Shown: piece by piece, positions 28,130 through 37,130 of the stretch
How the letters are laid out: the number at the start of each line of letters is the position of its first letter
Position numbering within the stretch: position 1 is the first letter of the stretch
Assembly (NCBI RefSeq): GCF_015471405.1
Contig: NZ_BLVZ01000009.1
Span: 1 to 64,000 of the forward strand
Length of the DNA stretch: 64,000 nucleotides
Direction of reading: 5' to 3'
From: Pseudomonas cichorii
GTDB taxonomy: Bacteria; Pseudomonadota; Gammaproteobacteria; Pseudomonadales; Pseudomonadaceae
Notes under the pieces: generated by a model
Database searches by the model: none
Seen by the model: the letters and a program-made list of their open reading frames with translations, nothing else
Told to the model about the DNA's origin: nothing
Program-made: the position numbers and the translations under genes

Positions 28130-28678
28130 AGGGTATTGCCCTCGTCTGTTGACTGTTATATCCCTGAAGACCTCATGTCGAGGTCGGGCAGAATTATCTG
28201 CCGTTGGTGCCCGCTGCCGGCGTCGCGGGCCTTAGTGTCATTACCGTTGCGGTGATGACCTGAGATGAGTTCTAACCAAAGCTTGAGACGGTGTGAATGA
28301 TCGTTTTGTCATAAGCACGTCACATTTAGGTCTGTAGAGCGATAAGAGGGAGGGTGTTTCAAATTTGATTCTCCTCGTAACCCTACTGACCCGCGGGTTT
28401 CAGGCGGAAGTGAGACGGGCTTGCAAATGCGAGTGATGGCGTAATGCAAACAGGGTCTATTCGACGAAGGGTCACTATGTGACTTTTTATTACCTACGTC
28501 ATAGGTTCCAATATTCACTTTTTTACTGATACAAGACTGCCGTAATGACATGACAGGTTCATACGGTGGATCGGCACAAATTGTGTGCCACGCAGGCGCT
28601 CTCCATGAAAGACGCCTGTTTTAAATCTGGTCGGGCAATGCGTTGCCCGCCGCTGACGGCTCAGGCCCTGGAATACTC
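28130..28678. other. Intergenic region between divergent rmf and rlmKL
   Basis: About 550 nt without a gene I can support. It is visibly more AT-rich than its surroundings between about 28270 and 28560. It holds a palindrome GGCACA-N5-TGTGCC (28573-28589), a terminator-like stem CAGGCG/CGCCTG followed by TTTT (about 28592-28624), and a perfect hairpin CGGGCAA-TGCG-TTGCCCG (28632-28649) 29 nt before rlmKL. Candidate rmf promoter bases (TATAAC near 28157 read on the minus strand) are weak. Confidence 0.45.
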
Positions 28679-30943
28679 ATGTCGGATCGCTACGAACTTT
28701 TCCTCACTTGCCCCAAAGGCCTGGAAGGCCTGCTTGCTGAGGAAGCCACTGCGCTTGGTCTTCAGGAAACACGCGAACACACATCAGCCATTCGCGGCAC
28801 GGCCGACATGGAAACCGCCTATCGGCTTTGCCTGTGGTCACGCCTGGCGAACCGGGTGCTGCTGGTGCTCAAGCGTTTTCCGATGAAAAACGCCGACGAT
28901 CTTTACGAAGGTGTACTGCATGTGGACTGGCAGGACCACCTGGAAGCCGATGGCACGGTGGCGGTCGAGTTCAGTGGCCATGGTTCGGGTATCGACAACA
29001 CCCATTTCGGTGCGTTGAAGGTCAAGGACGCGATTGTCGACAAGCTGCGTACCTCCGATGGCCTGCGTCCTTCGGTGGACAAGATCAACCCTGACCTGCG
29101 CGTGCATCTGCGCCTGGACCGTGGTGAAGCTATCCTGTCTCTGGACCTTTCCGGTCACAGCCTGCACCAGCGCGGCTATCGCTTGCAGCAGGGCGCGGCG
29201 CCGCTCAAGGAAAACCTGGCGGCGGCAATCCTGATCCGCTCCGGTTGGCCGCGTATCGCCGCCGAGGGTGGCGCTCTGGCTGACCCGATGTGCGGTGTCG
29301 GTACTTTCCTGGTGGAAGCCGGCATGATTGCCGCGGATATTGCGCCCAACCTCAAGCGCGAGCGTTGGGGCTTTTCGGCCTGGCTCGGCCACGTCCCGGC
29401 CTTGTGGCGCAAGTTGCATGATGAAGCTCTGGAGCGTGCAGCCGCAGGGCTTGCCAGGCCACCGCTGTGGATTCGTGGCTATGAGGCCGATCCGCGTCTT
29501 ATCCAGCCGGGTCGCAACAACATCGAGCGTGCAGGCCTGAGCGACTGGATCAAGGTCTATCAGGGCGAAGTGGCGACTTTCGAGCCGCGCCCGGATCAGA
29601 ACCAGAAAGGTCTGGTGATCTGTAACCCTCCCTATGGCGAGCGCCTGGGTGACGAAGCGAGCCTGCTGTATCTCTACCAGAATCTGGGCGAGCGTCTGCG
29701 TCAGGCTTGTCTCAACTGGGAAGCTGCTGTGTTCACCGGCGCGCCGGATCTGGGCAAGCGCATGGGGATTCGCAGCCACAAGCAGTACTCCTTCTGGAAC
29801 GGCGCCTTGCCCTGCAAGCTGTTGCTCATCAAGGTCCTGCCGGACCAGTTCGTCACCGGCGAGCGCCGTACCCCCGAGCAGCGCCAGATCGAGCGCGAGA
29901 CGCAGGTTGAAGAGCCGGTCAGCACGAACCACGAGAAGAAGCTCAACAAGAATGGCAATCCGATCAAGCCGGCTCCGGTTGTGGTCGAACAGGCTCGTTT
30001 GAGCGAAGGCGGGCAGATGTTCGCCAATCGTCTGCAAAAGAACCTCAAGCAGATGAGCAAGTGGGTTCGCCGCGAGGGCATCGACTGCTATCGCGTGTAC
30101 GACGCCGATATGCCGGAGTATTCCCTGGCCATCGATCTGTACCATGACTGGGTTCACGTTCAGGAATATGCTGCGCCTAAATCCGTCGATCCAGAGAAAG
30201 CCTCGGCACGTCTGTTCGACGCGCTGGCGGCTATCCCTCAGGCCTTGAACATCGACAAGAGCCGTGTGGTGATCAAGCGTCGCGAGCGTCAGAGCGGCAC
30301 GAAACAATATGAGCGTCAAAGTGCTCAAGGGCAGTTCCAGGAAGTCAACGAAGGCGGGGTCAAGCTGCTGGTGAACCTGACCGATTATCTGGATACCGGT
30401 CTGTTTCTCGATCACCGCCCGATGCGTATGCGCATTCAGCGTGAGGCGGCAGGCAAGCGCTTCCTCAACCTGTTTTCCTATACCGCCACTGCCAGCGTTC
30501 ACGCGGCCAAGGGCGGGGCGCGCAGCACTACCAGTGTCGACCTTTCCCGGACTTATCTGGACTGGGCGCGGCGCAATCTGTCGCTCAACGGCTTCTCCGA
30601 CAAGAACCGTCTGGAGCAGGGCGATGTCATGGCCTGGTTGCAGGCATGCCGTGAGGAGTACGACCTGATCTTTATCGATCCGCCGACGTTCTCGAACTCC
30701 AAGCGCATGGAAGGGATCTTCGATGTACAGCGTGATCAGGTCGAGTTGATAGATCTGGCCATGGCGCGTCTGGCTCCTGGTGGCGTGTTGTACTTCTCGA
30801 ACAACTTCCGCAAGTTTGTGCTGGACGAGAACCTTGGCCAACGTTACGCCGTCGAGGAAATCACCGCCCAGACCATCGATCAGGATTTTGCTCGCAACAG
30901 CAAGATCCATCGCGCCTGGAAGATCATGACGCGCGTGAACTGA
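28679..30943 (+). CDS. rlmL: Bifunctional 23S rRNA methyltransferase RlmKL
   Basis: About 754 residues from ATG 28679 (MSDRYELFLTCPKGLEGLLAEEA); the in-frame ATG at 28643 adds nothing conserved. The N-terminal THUMP domain is about residues 1-160. The first SAM methyltransferase (RlmL, m2G2445) has NPPYGERLGDE at about 315. The second (RlmK, m7G2069) has FLNLFSYTATASVHAAKGGA and IDPPTFSNSKRM at about 667. The two are joined by a basic, Lys/Asn-rich linker. It works on 23S rRNA during 50S assembly. Confidence 0.96.
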   Translation: MSDRYELFLTCPKGLEGLLAEEATALGLQETREHTSAIRGTADMETAYRLCLWSRLANRVLLVLKRFPMKNADDLYEGVLHVDWQDHLEADGTVAVEFSGHGSGIDNTHFGALKVKDAIVDKLRTSDGLRPSVDKINPDLRVHLRLDRGEAILSLDLSGHSLHQRGYRLQQGAAPLKENLAAAILIRSGWPRIAAEGGALADPMCGVGTFLVEAGMIAADIAPNLKRERWGFSAWLGHVPALWRKLHDEALERAAAGLARPPLWIRGYEADPRLIQPGRNNIERAGLSDWIKVYQGEVATFEPRPDQNQKGLVICNPPYGERLGDEASLLYLYQNLGERLRQACLNWEAAVFTGAPDLGKRMGIRSHKQYSFWNGALPCKLLLIKVLPDQFVTGERRTPEQRQIERETQVEEPVSTNHEKKLNKNGNPIKPAPVVVEQARLSEGGQMFANRLQKNLKQMSKWVRREGIDCYRVYDADMPEYSLAIDLYHDWVHVQEYAAPKSVDPEKASARLFDALAAIPQALNIDKSRVVIKRRERQSGTKQYERQSAQGQFQEVNEGGVKLLVNLTDYLDTGLFLDHRPMRMRIQREAAGKRFLNLFSYTATASVHAAKGGARSTTSVDLSRTYLDWARRNLSLNGFSDKNRLEQGDVMAWLQACREEYDLIFIDPPTFSNSKRMEGIFDVQRDQVELIDLAMARLAPGGVLYFSNNFRKFVLDENLGQRYAVEEITAQTIDQDFARNSKIHRAWKIMTRVN

Positions 30944-30986
30944 TTCTCGTTATTCGGGCTAGGCAAATTACTGGCGAATAGCTATA

Positions 30987-31018
30987 AGAGAACCACGGCC
31001 AGCGTCGCGGGTTCTCTA
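30987..31018 (+). promoter_or_regulatory. Hairpin at the translation start of the diguanylate cyclase
   Basis: AGAGAACC / GGTTCTCT stem (8 bp) with a loop of about 15 nt, ending at the base before the ATG. It would cover the ribosome-binding region or act as the 3' end of rlmKL; no T run follows. Confidence 0.45.
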
Positions 31019-31019
31019 T

Positions 31020-33416
31020 ATGGCGTCGAAACAGTTCCGGCCCAGAATTCTGGGATTCATCAGTGAACAGGCCTCTGCATGGTTGGTTGCGGCGCTGGCT
31101 TTTGCCGCCGGAGCTGCACTGACCGTCATGCTGGCGTTAGCCAATTTTGAACTGTATCAGCGTCAGTTGCGTCAACGCTTCGATCTTCTGGCCGGCGAGC
31201 GTTTCAGCCGCATTCAGGAGCGGCTGGATGGGCAGGTCAAAAGGCTTGATACCCTGCGCCGCTTCTTTCTCTATTCCGAAGAGATCACTCGTGCAGAGTA
31301 CGAGGGTTTTGTCGGGCCTATGCTGGTCGGTACCCAGGCCTATACATGGACGCCCCGCGTTACCCGTGACCAGCGTGAAGCTTTTGAAGAGAGCGTTCGT
31401 CAGGCGGGCGTAAAGGATTTCTCCATACGAGAACTCGATCAGAGCGGCGCATTGAAAGCAGCAGCCGTGCGCGACGAGTACTTTCCGGTCGTGTTTATCC
31501 AGACGCTCAGCAAGAAGCCTCCGCCCCTGGGCTTTGATGTGTATTCCGAACGGATCCGGCATCTCGCCGTCGAGCGTTCTCGCACGCTGGGCAGAATCGT
31601 AGCGACGCCGCGTATCGATCTGGTCAGTCTGAGCAAGTCCGATACCCGTGGCATTCTGCTGATGGCGCCGGTGTTCTCGCCTGTCGCGGCCCTCGATTCG
31701 CCGACGCCTGTCTTGCGCGGCTTTGTGATGGCGATAATCAGCCTCGACCAAATGATGAACGAGGGATTGCCGAGTCAGGACAACCTGGCAATGAGCATGC
31801 TCGATTTGAGTTCGCCCGATGACTCCGAGGTTTTATATCGCTCTGCCACTGTGGCAGCCGAGAGTGACCTGCATGTCAGTACCTTGCTGAACATGGGGGA
31901 TCGCGACTATTTGCTCGAAGTCCGTCCTACCGAAGCCTTTCTGCTGAGCAATCAGTCGATGGCCGGCAGTGTGGCATTGCTCGGCGGGCTCTTGAGCCTG
32001 ATGCTCAGTGCTTTGCTTTACAGCCTGGTCAGCCAGCGCCAGCGTGCCTTGTACATGGTTGAGCAGCGCACCCGCGAGTTGCGTCAGCGCGAGCAGCAAT
32101 TGCGGGTTACCCACGGGCAATTGCGCAATGTGCTCAACTCTGCGACTGAAGTGGCGATCATTGCTACCGATCTCAATGGTGTGATCACGACCTTCAATGT
32201 CGGCGCGCAGAAAATGCTGGGTTACTCGGACGATGAGGTGCTTGGCAAGTTCATGCTCAAGGACATGCATAGGCTGTCGGAGCTTGAGGCTCATGCCAAG
32301 GAGTTGAGTGAAGCCCAGGGGCGTCCGATCACGGCGGCGCAGGCCATGTTCGTCGATGCCAGCGAAGAGGGCAGCCATACATCCCGGGAATGGACCTTTC
32401 TGCGTCGCGATGGCAGCACGCTGATGGTCAATATGCTGATTACGGCGGTGCGTGACGATCAGGATCAGTGGATCGGTTATCTGGCGGTATGCATTGATAT
32501 CACCGAGCACAAGCGTGTTTATGAGGCGCTTGAGGCGCGTGATCAGTTGCTGAAAAAGCTCAGCTCTCAAGTGCCGGGCGGTATCTACCAGTACCGGCAG
32601 GATGCCGATGGCCGTTCACGCTTTACCTACGCCAGTGTCGGCATGTGTGAGTTGTTTGAACTGAGCGAGGAGGAGTTGCTGGAGAATGCCGAGACTCTGC
32701 TTCGGCGTACTCATCCGGCTGACATCATGCGCCTTCGCGACTCCATCCGTATCAGTGCCGAGCTGTCCTTGCCCTGGAGCGAGGAGTACCGTATCGAGCT
32801 GCCGCACAAAGGACTGCGCTGGGTGCGAGGGGCCGCCACTCTGGAGCGCCTGCCCGATGGTGGCGTGCTCTGGCATGGATTCATCTCGGATATATCCGAT
32901 CTCAAGAGGGTCGAGCAGGAGCTGCGAGCGCTGTCGGTGACCGATGTACTGACCGGTGCCTATAACCGCCGTTACTTCCAGGAGAGGTTGCAGTCCGAGC
33001 TGGCGCGTATCGATCGGCACGGTGGTTATCTGTCGGTCATCATGCTGGACATCGACCACTTCAAGCGCATCAACGACAAATACGGGCATGCTGTCGGGGA
33101 CTCGGTGCTTCAGGCCATTTCCCGAAAGATCAGCCAGCGGCTGCGCTGTGATGATGTGTTCTGTCGTATCGGAGGGGAGGAGTTCGTCGTGTTGTGCCCC
33201 GGAACCCAAGGGCCTCAGGCCTATCAACTGGCCCTTGGTCTGCGCGAGGCCTTGCGCAACCAGCCGCTGGATACGGTCGGGCAGGTCACTGCCAGTTTCG
33301 GCATCGCCAGCTGGCGGCCGGGAGAGGGCGTTGATGCATTGCTGCTGCGGGCCGACTCAGGCGTCTATGCCGCCAAGATGGCGGGCAGGGACAGGGTCGA
33401 ACCGGAGCTCGACTGA
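31020..33416 (+). CDS. Membrane CHASE-PAS-PAS-GGDEF diguanylate cyclase
   Basis: 798 residues. TM1 is about 18-43, a periplasmic CHASE-type sensor about 50-300, and TM2 about 312-335. Two PAS domains follow (about 375-500 and 510-635), the first with a typical VIITTFNVGAQKMLGYSDDEV-type core. The GGDEF domain is C-terminal, with GGEEF at about 718-722 and an inhibitory RxxD (RCDD) five residues before it. It should make c-di-GMP from two GTP and be product-inhibited. The signal is unknown. A hairpin (30987-31018) ends 1 nt before the ATG and there is no clear Shine-Dalgarno. Confidence 0.92.
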   Translation: MASKQFRPRILGFISEQASAWLVAALAFAAGAALTVMLALANFELYQRQLRQRFDLLAGERFSRIQERLDGQVKRLDTLRRFFLYSEEITRAEYEGFVGPMLVGTQAYTWTPRVTRDQREAFEESVRQAGVKDFSIRELDQSGALKAAAVRDEYFPVVFIQTLSKKPPPLGFDVYSERIRHLAVERSRTLGRIVATPRIDLVSLSKSDTRGILLMAPVFSPVAALDSPTPVLRGFVMAIISLDQMMNEGLPSQDNLAMSMLDLSSPDDSEVLYRSATVAAESDLHVSTLLNMGDRDYLLEVRPTEAFLLSNQSMAGSVALLGGLLSLMLSALLYSLVSQRQRALYMVEQRTRELRQREQQLRVTHGQLRNVLNSATEVAIIATDLNGVITTFNVGAQKMLGYSDDEVLGKFMLKDMHRLSELEAHAKELSEAQGRPITAAQAMFVDASEEGSHTSREWTFLRRDGSTLMVNMLITAVRDDQDQWIGYLAVCIDITEHKRVYEALEARDQLLKKLSSQVPGGIYQYRQDADGRSRFTYASVGMCELFELSEEELLENAETLLRRTHPADIMRLRDSIRISAELSLPWSEEYRIELPHKGLRWVRGAATLERLPDGGVLWHGFISDISDLKRVEQELRALSVTDVLTGAYNRRYFQERLQSELARIDRHGGYLSVIMLDIDHFKRINDKYGHAVGDSVLQAISRKISQRLRCDDVFCRIGGEEFVVLCPGTQGPQAYQLALGLREALRNQPLDTVGQVTASFGIASWRPGEGVDALLLRADSGVYAAKMAGRDRVEPELD

Positions 33417-33418
33417 TA

Positions 33419-33470
33419 CGAATTCATTCGCGAAGGGGCCGCCTTCCATGACGTCTCGCGAATGAATTCG
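33419..33470. repeat. Inverted repeat of the GAATTCATTCGCGA type
   Basis: Perfect 15-bp arms CGAATTCATTCGCGA (33419-33433) and complement (33456-33470). It lies between the convergent cyclase and dacB genes and could serve as a two-way 3' end. A partial copy is at 11730-11748. Confidence 0.8.
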
Positions 33471-33492
33471 TTCCTACCGGTTGCGCGGCAGC

Positions 33493-34962
33493 TCAGGGCT
33501 GCAGAATGGAGACCGTGCTGTTGGTCAGTTTCGGTTGGCGATAAAGATCGACCAGTACTTCGTCCAGAATCGATGACGCGCCAAACGGACGTGGATCATT
33601 GAGGATGGCCACGACCGCCCAGGTATTGCCATTGCTGTCACGACTGAAACCTGCAATTGCCCTGACGGTGTTCAGCGTACCTGTCTTGATATGAGCCTCG
33701 CCCAGCAGTGGGGTGCGCTTCAGACGCTTGCGCATGGTGCCGTCCATACCGACCAGAGGCATGGAGCTCATGAATTCAGCGGCATAGGGGCTGCGCCATG
33801 CCGCTTGCAGGATGATTGCCATTTCCCGTGCGCTGACACGTTCTGCGCGTGACAGGCCTGAACCGTTTTCCATGACCAGATGCGGTGCAGTGATGCCTTT
33901 CTTCGCCAGCCACTGGCGGATTACCCGCTGTGCTGCCCGTGCATCATCGCCGTCGGCGTCATTGCGAAACTCCTGTCCCAGGCTGAGGAACAGTTGTTGA
34001 GCCATGGTGTTGTTGCTGTATTTGTTGATGTCGCGGATCACTTCAACCAGGTCTGGCGAGAAGGCCTTTGCCAGCAGCTTTGCGCTGCCGGGCACGACAT
34101 CGACACGATCCCTGCCCAGAATGCTGCCGCCCAGTTCCTGCCAGATGGCCCGTACTGCGCCAGCGGCGTAGGTCGGGTGGTCCAGCAGCGAAAGGTAGGT
34201 CTGGGAGTTGCAGCCATTGCCCAGCTGGCCACTGACCGTCACGTTGACGCTGCCATCAGGCTGCGGAACCGGGTTGTAGCGTACATCGCCCGTGCATTGT
34301 TTGGACGGCAGCGCTTTGACCTGATTGTCGATACGGATGGTCGCAATGGGCGGCTCGACCGAAACCCGGATCTTGCCGTCATCGTTGCGGGTGACGAAGC
34401 GCAAGGCTTTCAGGTTGACCATCAGCGAGTCGGGCTTGACCAGGAACGGCTTGTTGTCGTCATTGCCGTCATCATTGAACTCGGGCAACTGGGGCTGCAC
34501 GAAATGGCTGCGGTCCAGCACCAGATCGCCCGTCACCTGCTGTACGCCGTTGGCGCGCAGGTCGCGCATCAGCAACCAGAGCTTTTCCATATTGAGCTTG
34601 GGATCGCCGCCGCCCTTCAGGTACAGGTTGCCTTGCAGAACGCCATTGCTCAGGGTGCCATCGGTAAAGAATTCGGTTTTCCACTGGTGAGTCGGGCCGA
34701 GGATTTCCAGCGCGGCGTAAGTGGTGATCAGCTTCATGGTCGATGCCGGGTTCACGGACACGTCGGCATTGAAGACTGTCGGGGTGCCAGGGCCGGTGAG
34801 GGGCAGCATGACCACTGACAGCGCGTTGTCATTCAGCTTGCTGGCCTTGAGGGCTTGCTGGACCTTGGCGGGAAGAGTGGTGTTGATGACGGCAGCATGA
34901 ACAGGAAGTGCCAGTGGCAGGAGAAATGAGGCAAGAAGCAATGGACGCAAAGATTTGATCAT
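33493..34962 (-). CDS. dacB: D-alanyl-D-alanine carboxypeptidase/endopeptidase (PBP4, peptidase S13)
   Basis: About 489 residues from MIKSLRPLLLASFLLPLALPVHAA, a clear signal peptide cleaved after about residue 24. Penicillin-binding motifs are STMK (Ser74, Lys77), SNN in KYSNNTMAQQL and KTG in HIKTGTLNTVRAIAG. It trims or cleaves peptidoglycan cross-links in the periplasm. Frames extending to 35253 lack conservation and pass through an A/T-rich leader; AGGG is present upstream of the chosen ATG. Confidence 0.94.
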   Translation of the reverse strand: MIKSLRPLLLASFLLPLALPVHAAVINTTLPAKVQQALKASKLNDNALSVVMLPLTGPGTPTVFNADVSVNPASTMKLITTYAALEILGPTHQWKTEFFTDGTLSNGVLQGNLYLKGGGDPKLNMEKLWLLMRDLRANGVQQVTGDLVLDRSHFVQPQLPEFNDDGNDDNKPFLVKPDSLMVNLKALRFVTRNDDGKIRVSVEPPIATIRIDNQVKALPSKQCTGDVRYNPVPQPDGSVNVTVSGQLGNGCNSQTYLSLLDHPTYAAGAVRAIWQELGGSILGRDRVDVVPGSAKLLAKAFSPDLVEVIRDINKYSNNTMAQQLFLSLGQEFRNDADGDDARAAQRVIRQWLAKKGITAPHLVMENGSGLSRAERVSAREMAIILQAAWRSPYAAEFMSSMPLVGMDGTMRKRLKRTPLLGEAHIKTGTLNTVRAIAGFSRDSNGNTWAVVAILNDPRPFGASSILDEVLVDLYRQPKLTNSTVSILQP

Positions 34963-35212
34963 CAAAAAAACCCTACAGCAAAGAAGGGGAACAAAAAGAG
35001 GGCATGGATGAATTCCCTCGGTAACAATAATAGACGCCTGAGGCCCAAGGGTAATAACACAAGGCCAGCGCTGTAACAGAACGGCATTATGCCCCAAGCC
35101 GGACCTGCGTGGGCTGTAGCATGGTGTTGTAACAGGATTTTTTTGTATGGGAGAGCATCTGGTCGACTGCGCTTCGGGCCACCGGTGTCGGGTGCTTCTC
35201 GCAGCCGTTAGA

Positions 35213-36181
35213 TTATTGGAGGTTTGCGCAATTCCTGAATCTGGAGTCAGCATCGCAGAGGAGTTTCTGCATCATCTGGGGGGACTGTCCAAACGCACGC
35301 AAGAAAGCCTGGCGCATCCGCTCCCTATCCCCGAATCCGGCTTCGCGAGCTACCACTTCGACCGGATGGCGACTGGTTTCCATCATGATCCGTGCCGACT
35401 CAACCCGCAGTCGCTCCACTGCTTTAGCGGGTGTTTCCCCTGTTTCTTCGCGAAACACACGGCTGAACTGCCGGGGGCTGAGCCTTGCGACCTCAGCGAG
35501 CGCTTCCACTGAAAGGTCGCTGCGCAAGTTTTCCCGGGCATAGGCCAGCACCAACTGCACTCTGTCGGACTTGGGGGCCAGTTCAAGGAGTGTCGACAAT
35601 TGAGATTGTTCGCTGCTGCGTCGCTGAGGAATGACCAGTTTACGAGCGACTTGCCGCGCAAGGTCACTGCCAAAGTCGTTTTCGACCATGGCAAGTGCCA
35701 GGTCAATGCCAGCGCTCATGCCAGCCCCTGTCCAGGCTTGGCCATCCACGACGAACAGACGATCCTCTTCGAGCTGGATATCGGGGAATCGTTTCTTGAA
35801 GGCTGGTACATGCATCCAGTGTGTCGTCGCGCGTTTTCCCTCAAGCAAGCCTGCTTCTGCGAGCACAAAAATGCCTGTGCAAAGTGATGCGACCCGACGC
35901 GATTGTGAGGAGACGCTCCGTACGCAATCCAGCAGTGACGAGGAGGGGACACCCACTTCAAGGAACCCACTCACTATGACGGTGTGGTAACCGGCCGGAT
36001 CAAATGCGGCGGTGTTCACCGAGAAGCCCTGGGATGACATGACTGCGCCCCCAGTCTCCGAAATCACTTGAAAGTCATAGACGGCTTCACCACGAAGCAG
36101 ATTGGCGCACTCGAATACTGACCCCAGAGACAGGCTCAGCGCTTGGAATTTGGGGTATACCACCAGCGCAACGGTATGCAT
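35213..36181 (-). CDS. GlxA-family AraC-type transcriptional regulator with DJ-1/PfpI domain
   Basis: 322 residues from MHTVALVVYPKFQALSLSLG (GAGG 5 nt upstream). The N-terminal DJ-1/PfpI-like domain has the nucleophile-position cysteine in VASLCTGIFVLAEAGLLEG. The C-terminal AraC helix-turn-helix pair is LSVEALAEVARLSPRQFSRVFREETGETP and the second HTH. Such regulators sense small amines or other metabolites. The gene is divergent from the TetR-OYE pair. Its target is unknown. Confidence 0.9.
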   Translation of the reverse strand: MHTVALVVYPKFQALSLSLGSVFECANLLRGEAVYDFQVISETGGAVMSSQGFSVNTAAFDPAGYHTVIVSGFLEVGVPSSSLLDCVRSVSSQSRRVASLCTGIFVLAEAGLLEGKRATTHWMHVPAFKKRFPDIQLEEDRLFVVDGQAWTGAGMSAGIDLALAMVENDFGSDLARQVARKLVIPQRRSSEQSQLSTLLELAPKSDRVQLVLAYARENLRSDLSVEALAEVARLSPRQFSRVFREETGETPAKAVERLRVESARIMMETSRHPVEVVAREAGFGDRERMRQAFLRAFGQSPQMMQKLLCDADSRFRNCANLQ

Positions 36182-36334
36182 CAGGCCTCTTCCAAAGTGT
36201 TTTTCAGCGGGGATTGTCGTTAGAAGCCCGCCCGTTGGCAACGATCTTTCCTGGTGCGGGAGTCGTGTCCGAAATCCTTGCAGATATGACATTGTTCGTA
36301 CCGCTTCAGTCTCGTAGCATTCTCTTCAACGGCC

Positions 36335-36349
36335 TAGACGACTGGTCTA
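36335..36349. promoter_or_regulatory. NemR-like operator upstream of the tetR gene
   Basis: TAGACGACTGGTCTA, half-sites TAGAC/GTCTA with a 5-nt centre, 16 nt before the TetR start codon. It resembles the operator of E. coli NemR and suits autorepression. Confidence 0.65.
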
Positions 36350-36365
36350 ATTCAGGTTTGGAGCT

Positions 36366-36959
36366 ATGAAGACGACTGGATGCAACACTACAAGACAGCG
36401 GATTCTGGATTCGGCGCTGACCATCGTGGGGCACAAAGGCTTTTCGGCTGTCGGCCTGAACGAAGTGCTCAACGCTGCCCATGTCCCAAAGGGCTCGTTC
36501 TATCACTACTTTGACTCCAAGGACGTTTTCGGAAAGGCCTTGCTGGAGCGCTATTTCGAGCTGTACCACAGCGATATGGACGCCATTTTCCGGGACCCTG
36601 GCCTGTCGGGAAGAGAGCGGTTATTGAGGTACTGGGAGTATTGGGCAGCAAACCAGACCGGCACCACCGATTGCAGGAAATGCCTGGCCGTAAAGCTTGG
36701 TGCTGAGGTCGCGGACTTGTCCGAGTTGATGAGGCTGGAGCTTGAGCGCGGCACGTCAGTGACCATTGCACGGCTGACCCTTGCGATTGAAGAGGCTGTC
36801 GAGGACCGTTCTGTCTCTATCCGGGAGCCTGCTGCAAGCGTTGCTTACAGACTGTACGAGTTGTGGCTCGGAGCCAGTGTCATGGTCAAGATCACCCGAA
36901 CGGCAATGCCTTTCGATCAGGCGATGCTTGAAACCCGACGTGTATTTGCAGAGGGATGA
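36366..36959 (+). CDS. TetR-family regulator (NemR-like)
   Basis: 197 residues. The N-terminal HTH is ILDSALTIVGHKGFSAVGLNEVLNAAHVPKGSFYHYFDSKDVFGKALL, and the C-terminal domain is of the TetR_C_16/NemR type with two nearby cysteines (TDCRKCLAVKLG) that could sense electrophiles. It is followed by an old yellow enzyme, as in nemRA. It probably represses itself and that gene and is released by reactive electrophiles or hypochlorite (family knowledge). Confidence 0.88.
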   Translation: MKTTGCNTTRQRILDSALTIVGHKGFSAVGLNEVLNAAHVPKGSFYHYFDSKDVFGKALLERYFELYHSDMDAIFRDPGLSGRERLLRYWEYWAANQTGTTDCRKCLAVKLGAEVADLSELMRLELERGTSVTIARLTLAIEEAVEDRSVSIREPAASVAYRLYELWLGASVMVKITRTAMPFDQAMLETRRVFAEG

Positions 36960-37130
36960 CGCATCCCGCCCCCATGACCGTGGCGAGTGAGTACCTGTTT
37001 TTCGTTCGGCGCCGAGACTCGTAGTCAAGGCAACCTCTATCGACACTCAATCATTTGTTTTCGGACAACAGCCCGGAGCATGGGCTCGTTCGTCCTTGAG
37101 AAATCATCAGCATCCACAGGAGCGTATATC

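Noticed and set aside
28309-28551. 80-codon open frame on the minus strand between rmf and rlmKL
   Set aside because: No ribosome-binding site, odd composition and no similarity to anything I know; listed only as part of the intergenic region.
28838-30910. 690-codon open frame antisense to rlmKL
   Set aside because: Shadow of the certain rlmKL gene, with no domain resemblance.
34963-35212. Possible small gene or site between dacB and the GlxA-type regulator
   Set aside because: Only A/T-rich leader sequence for dacB; no hairpin, box or coding signal that I can support.
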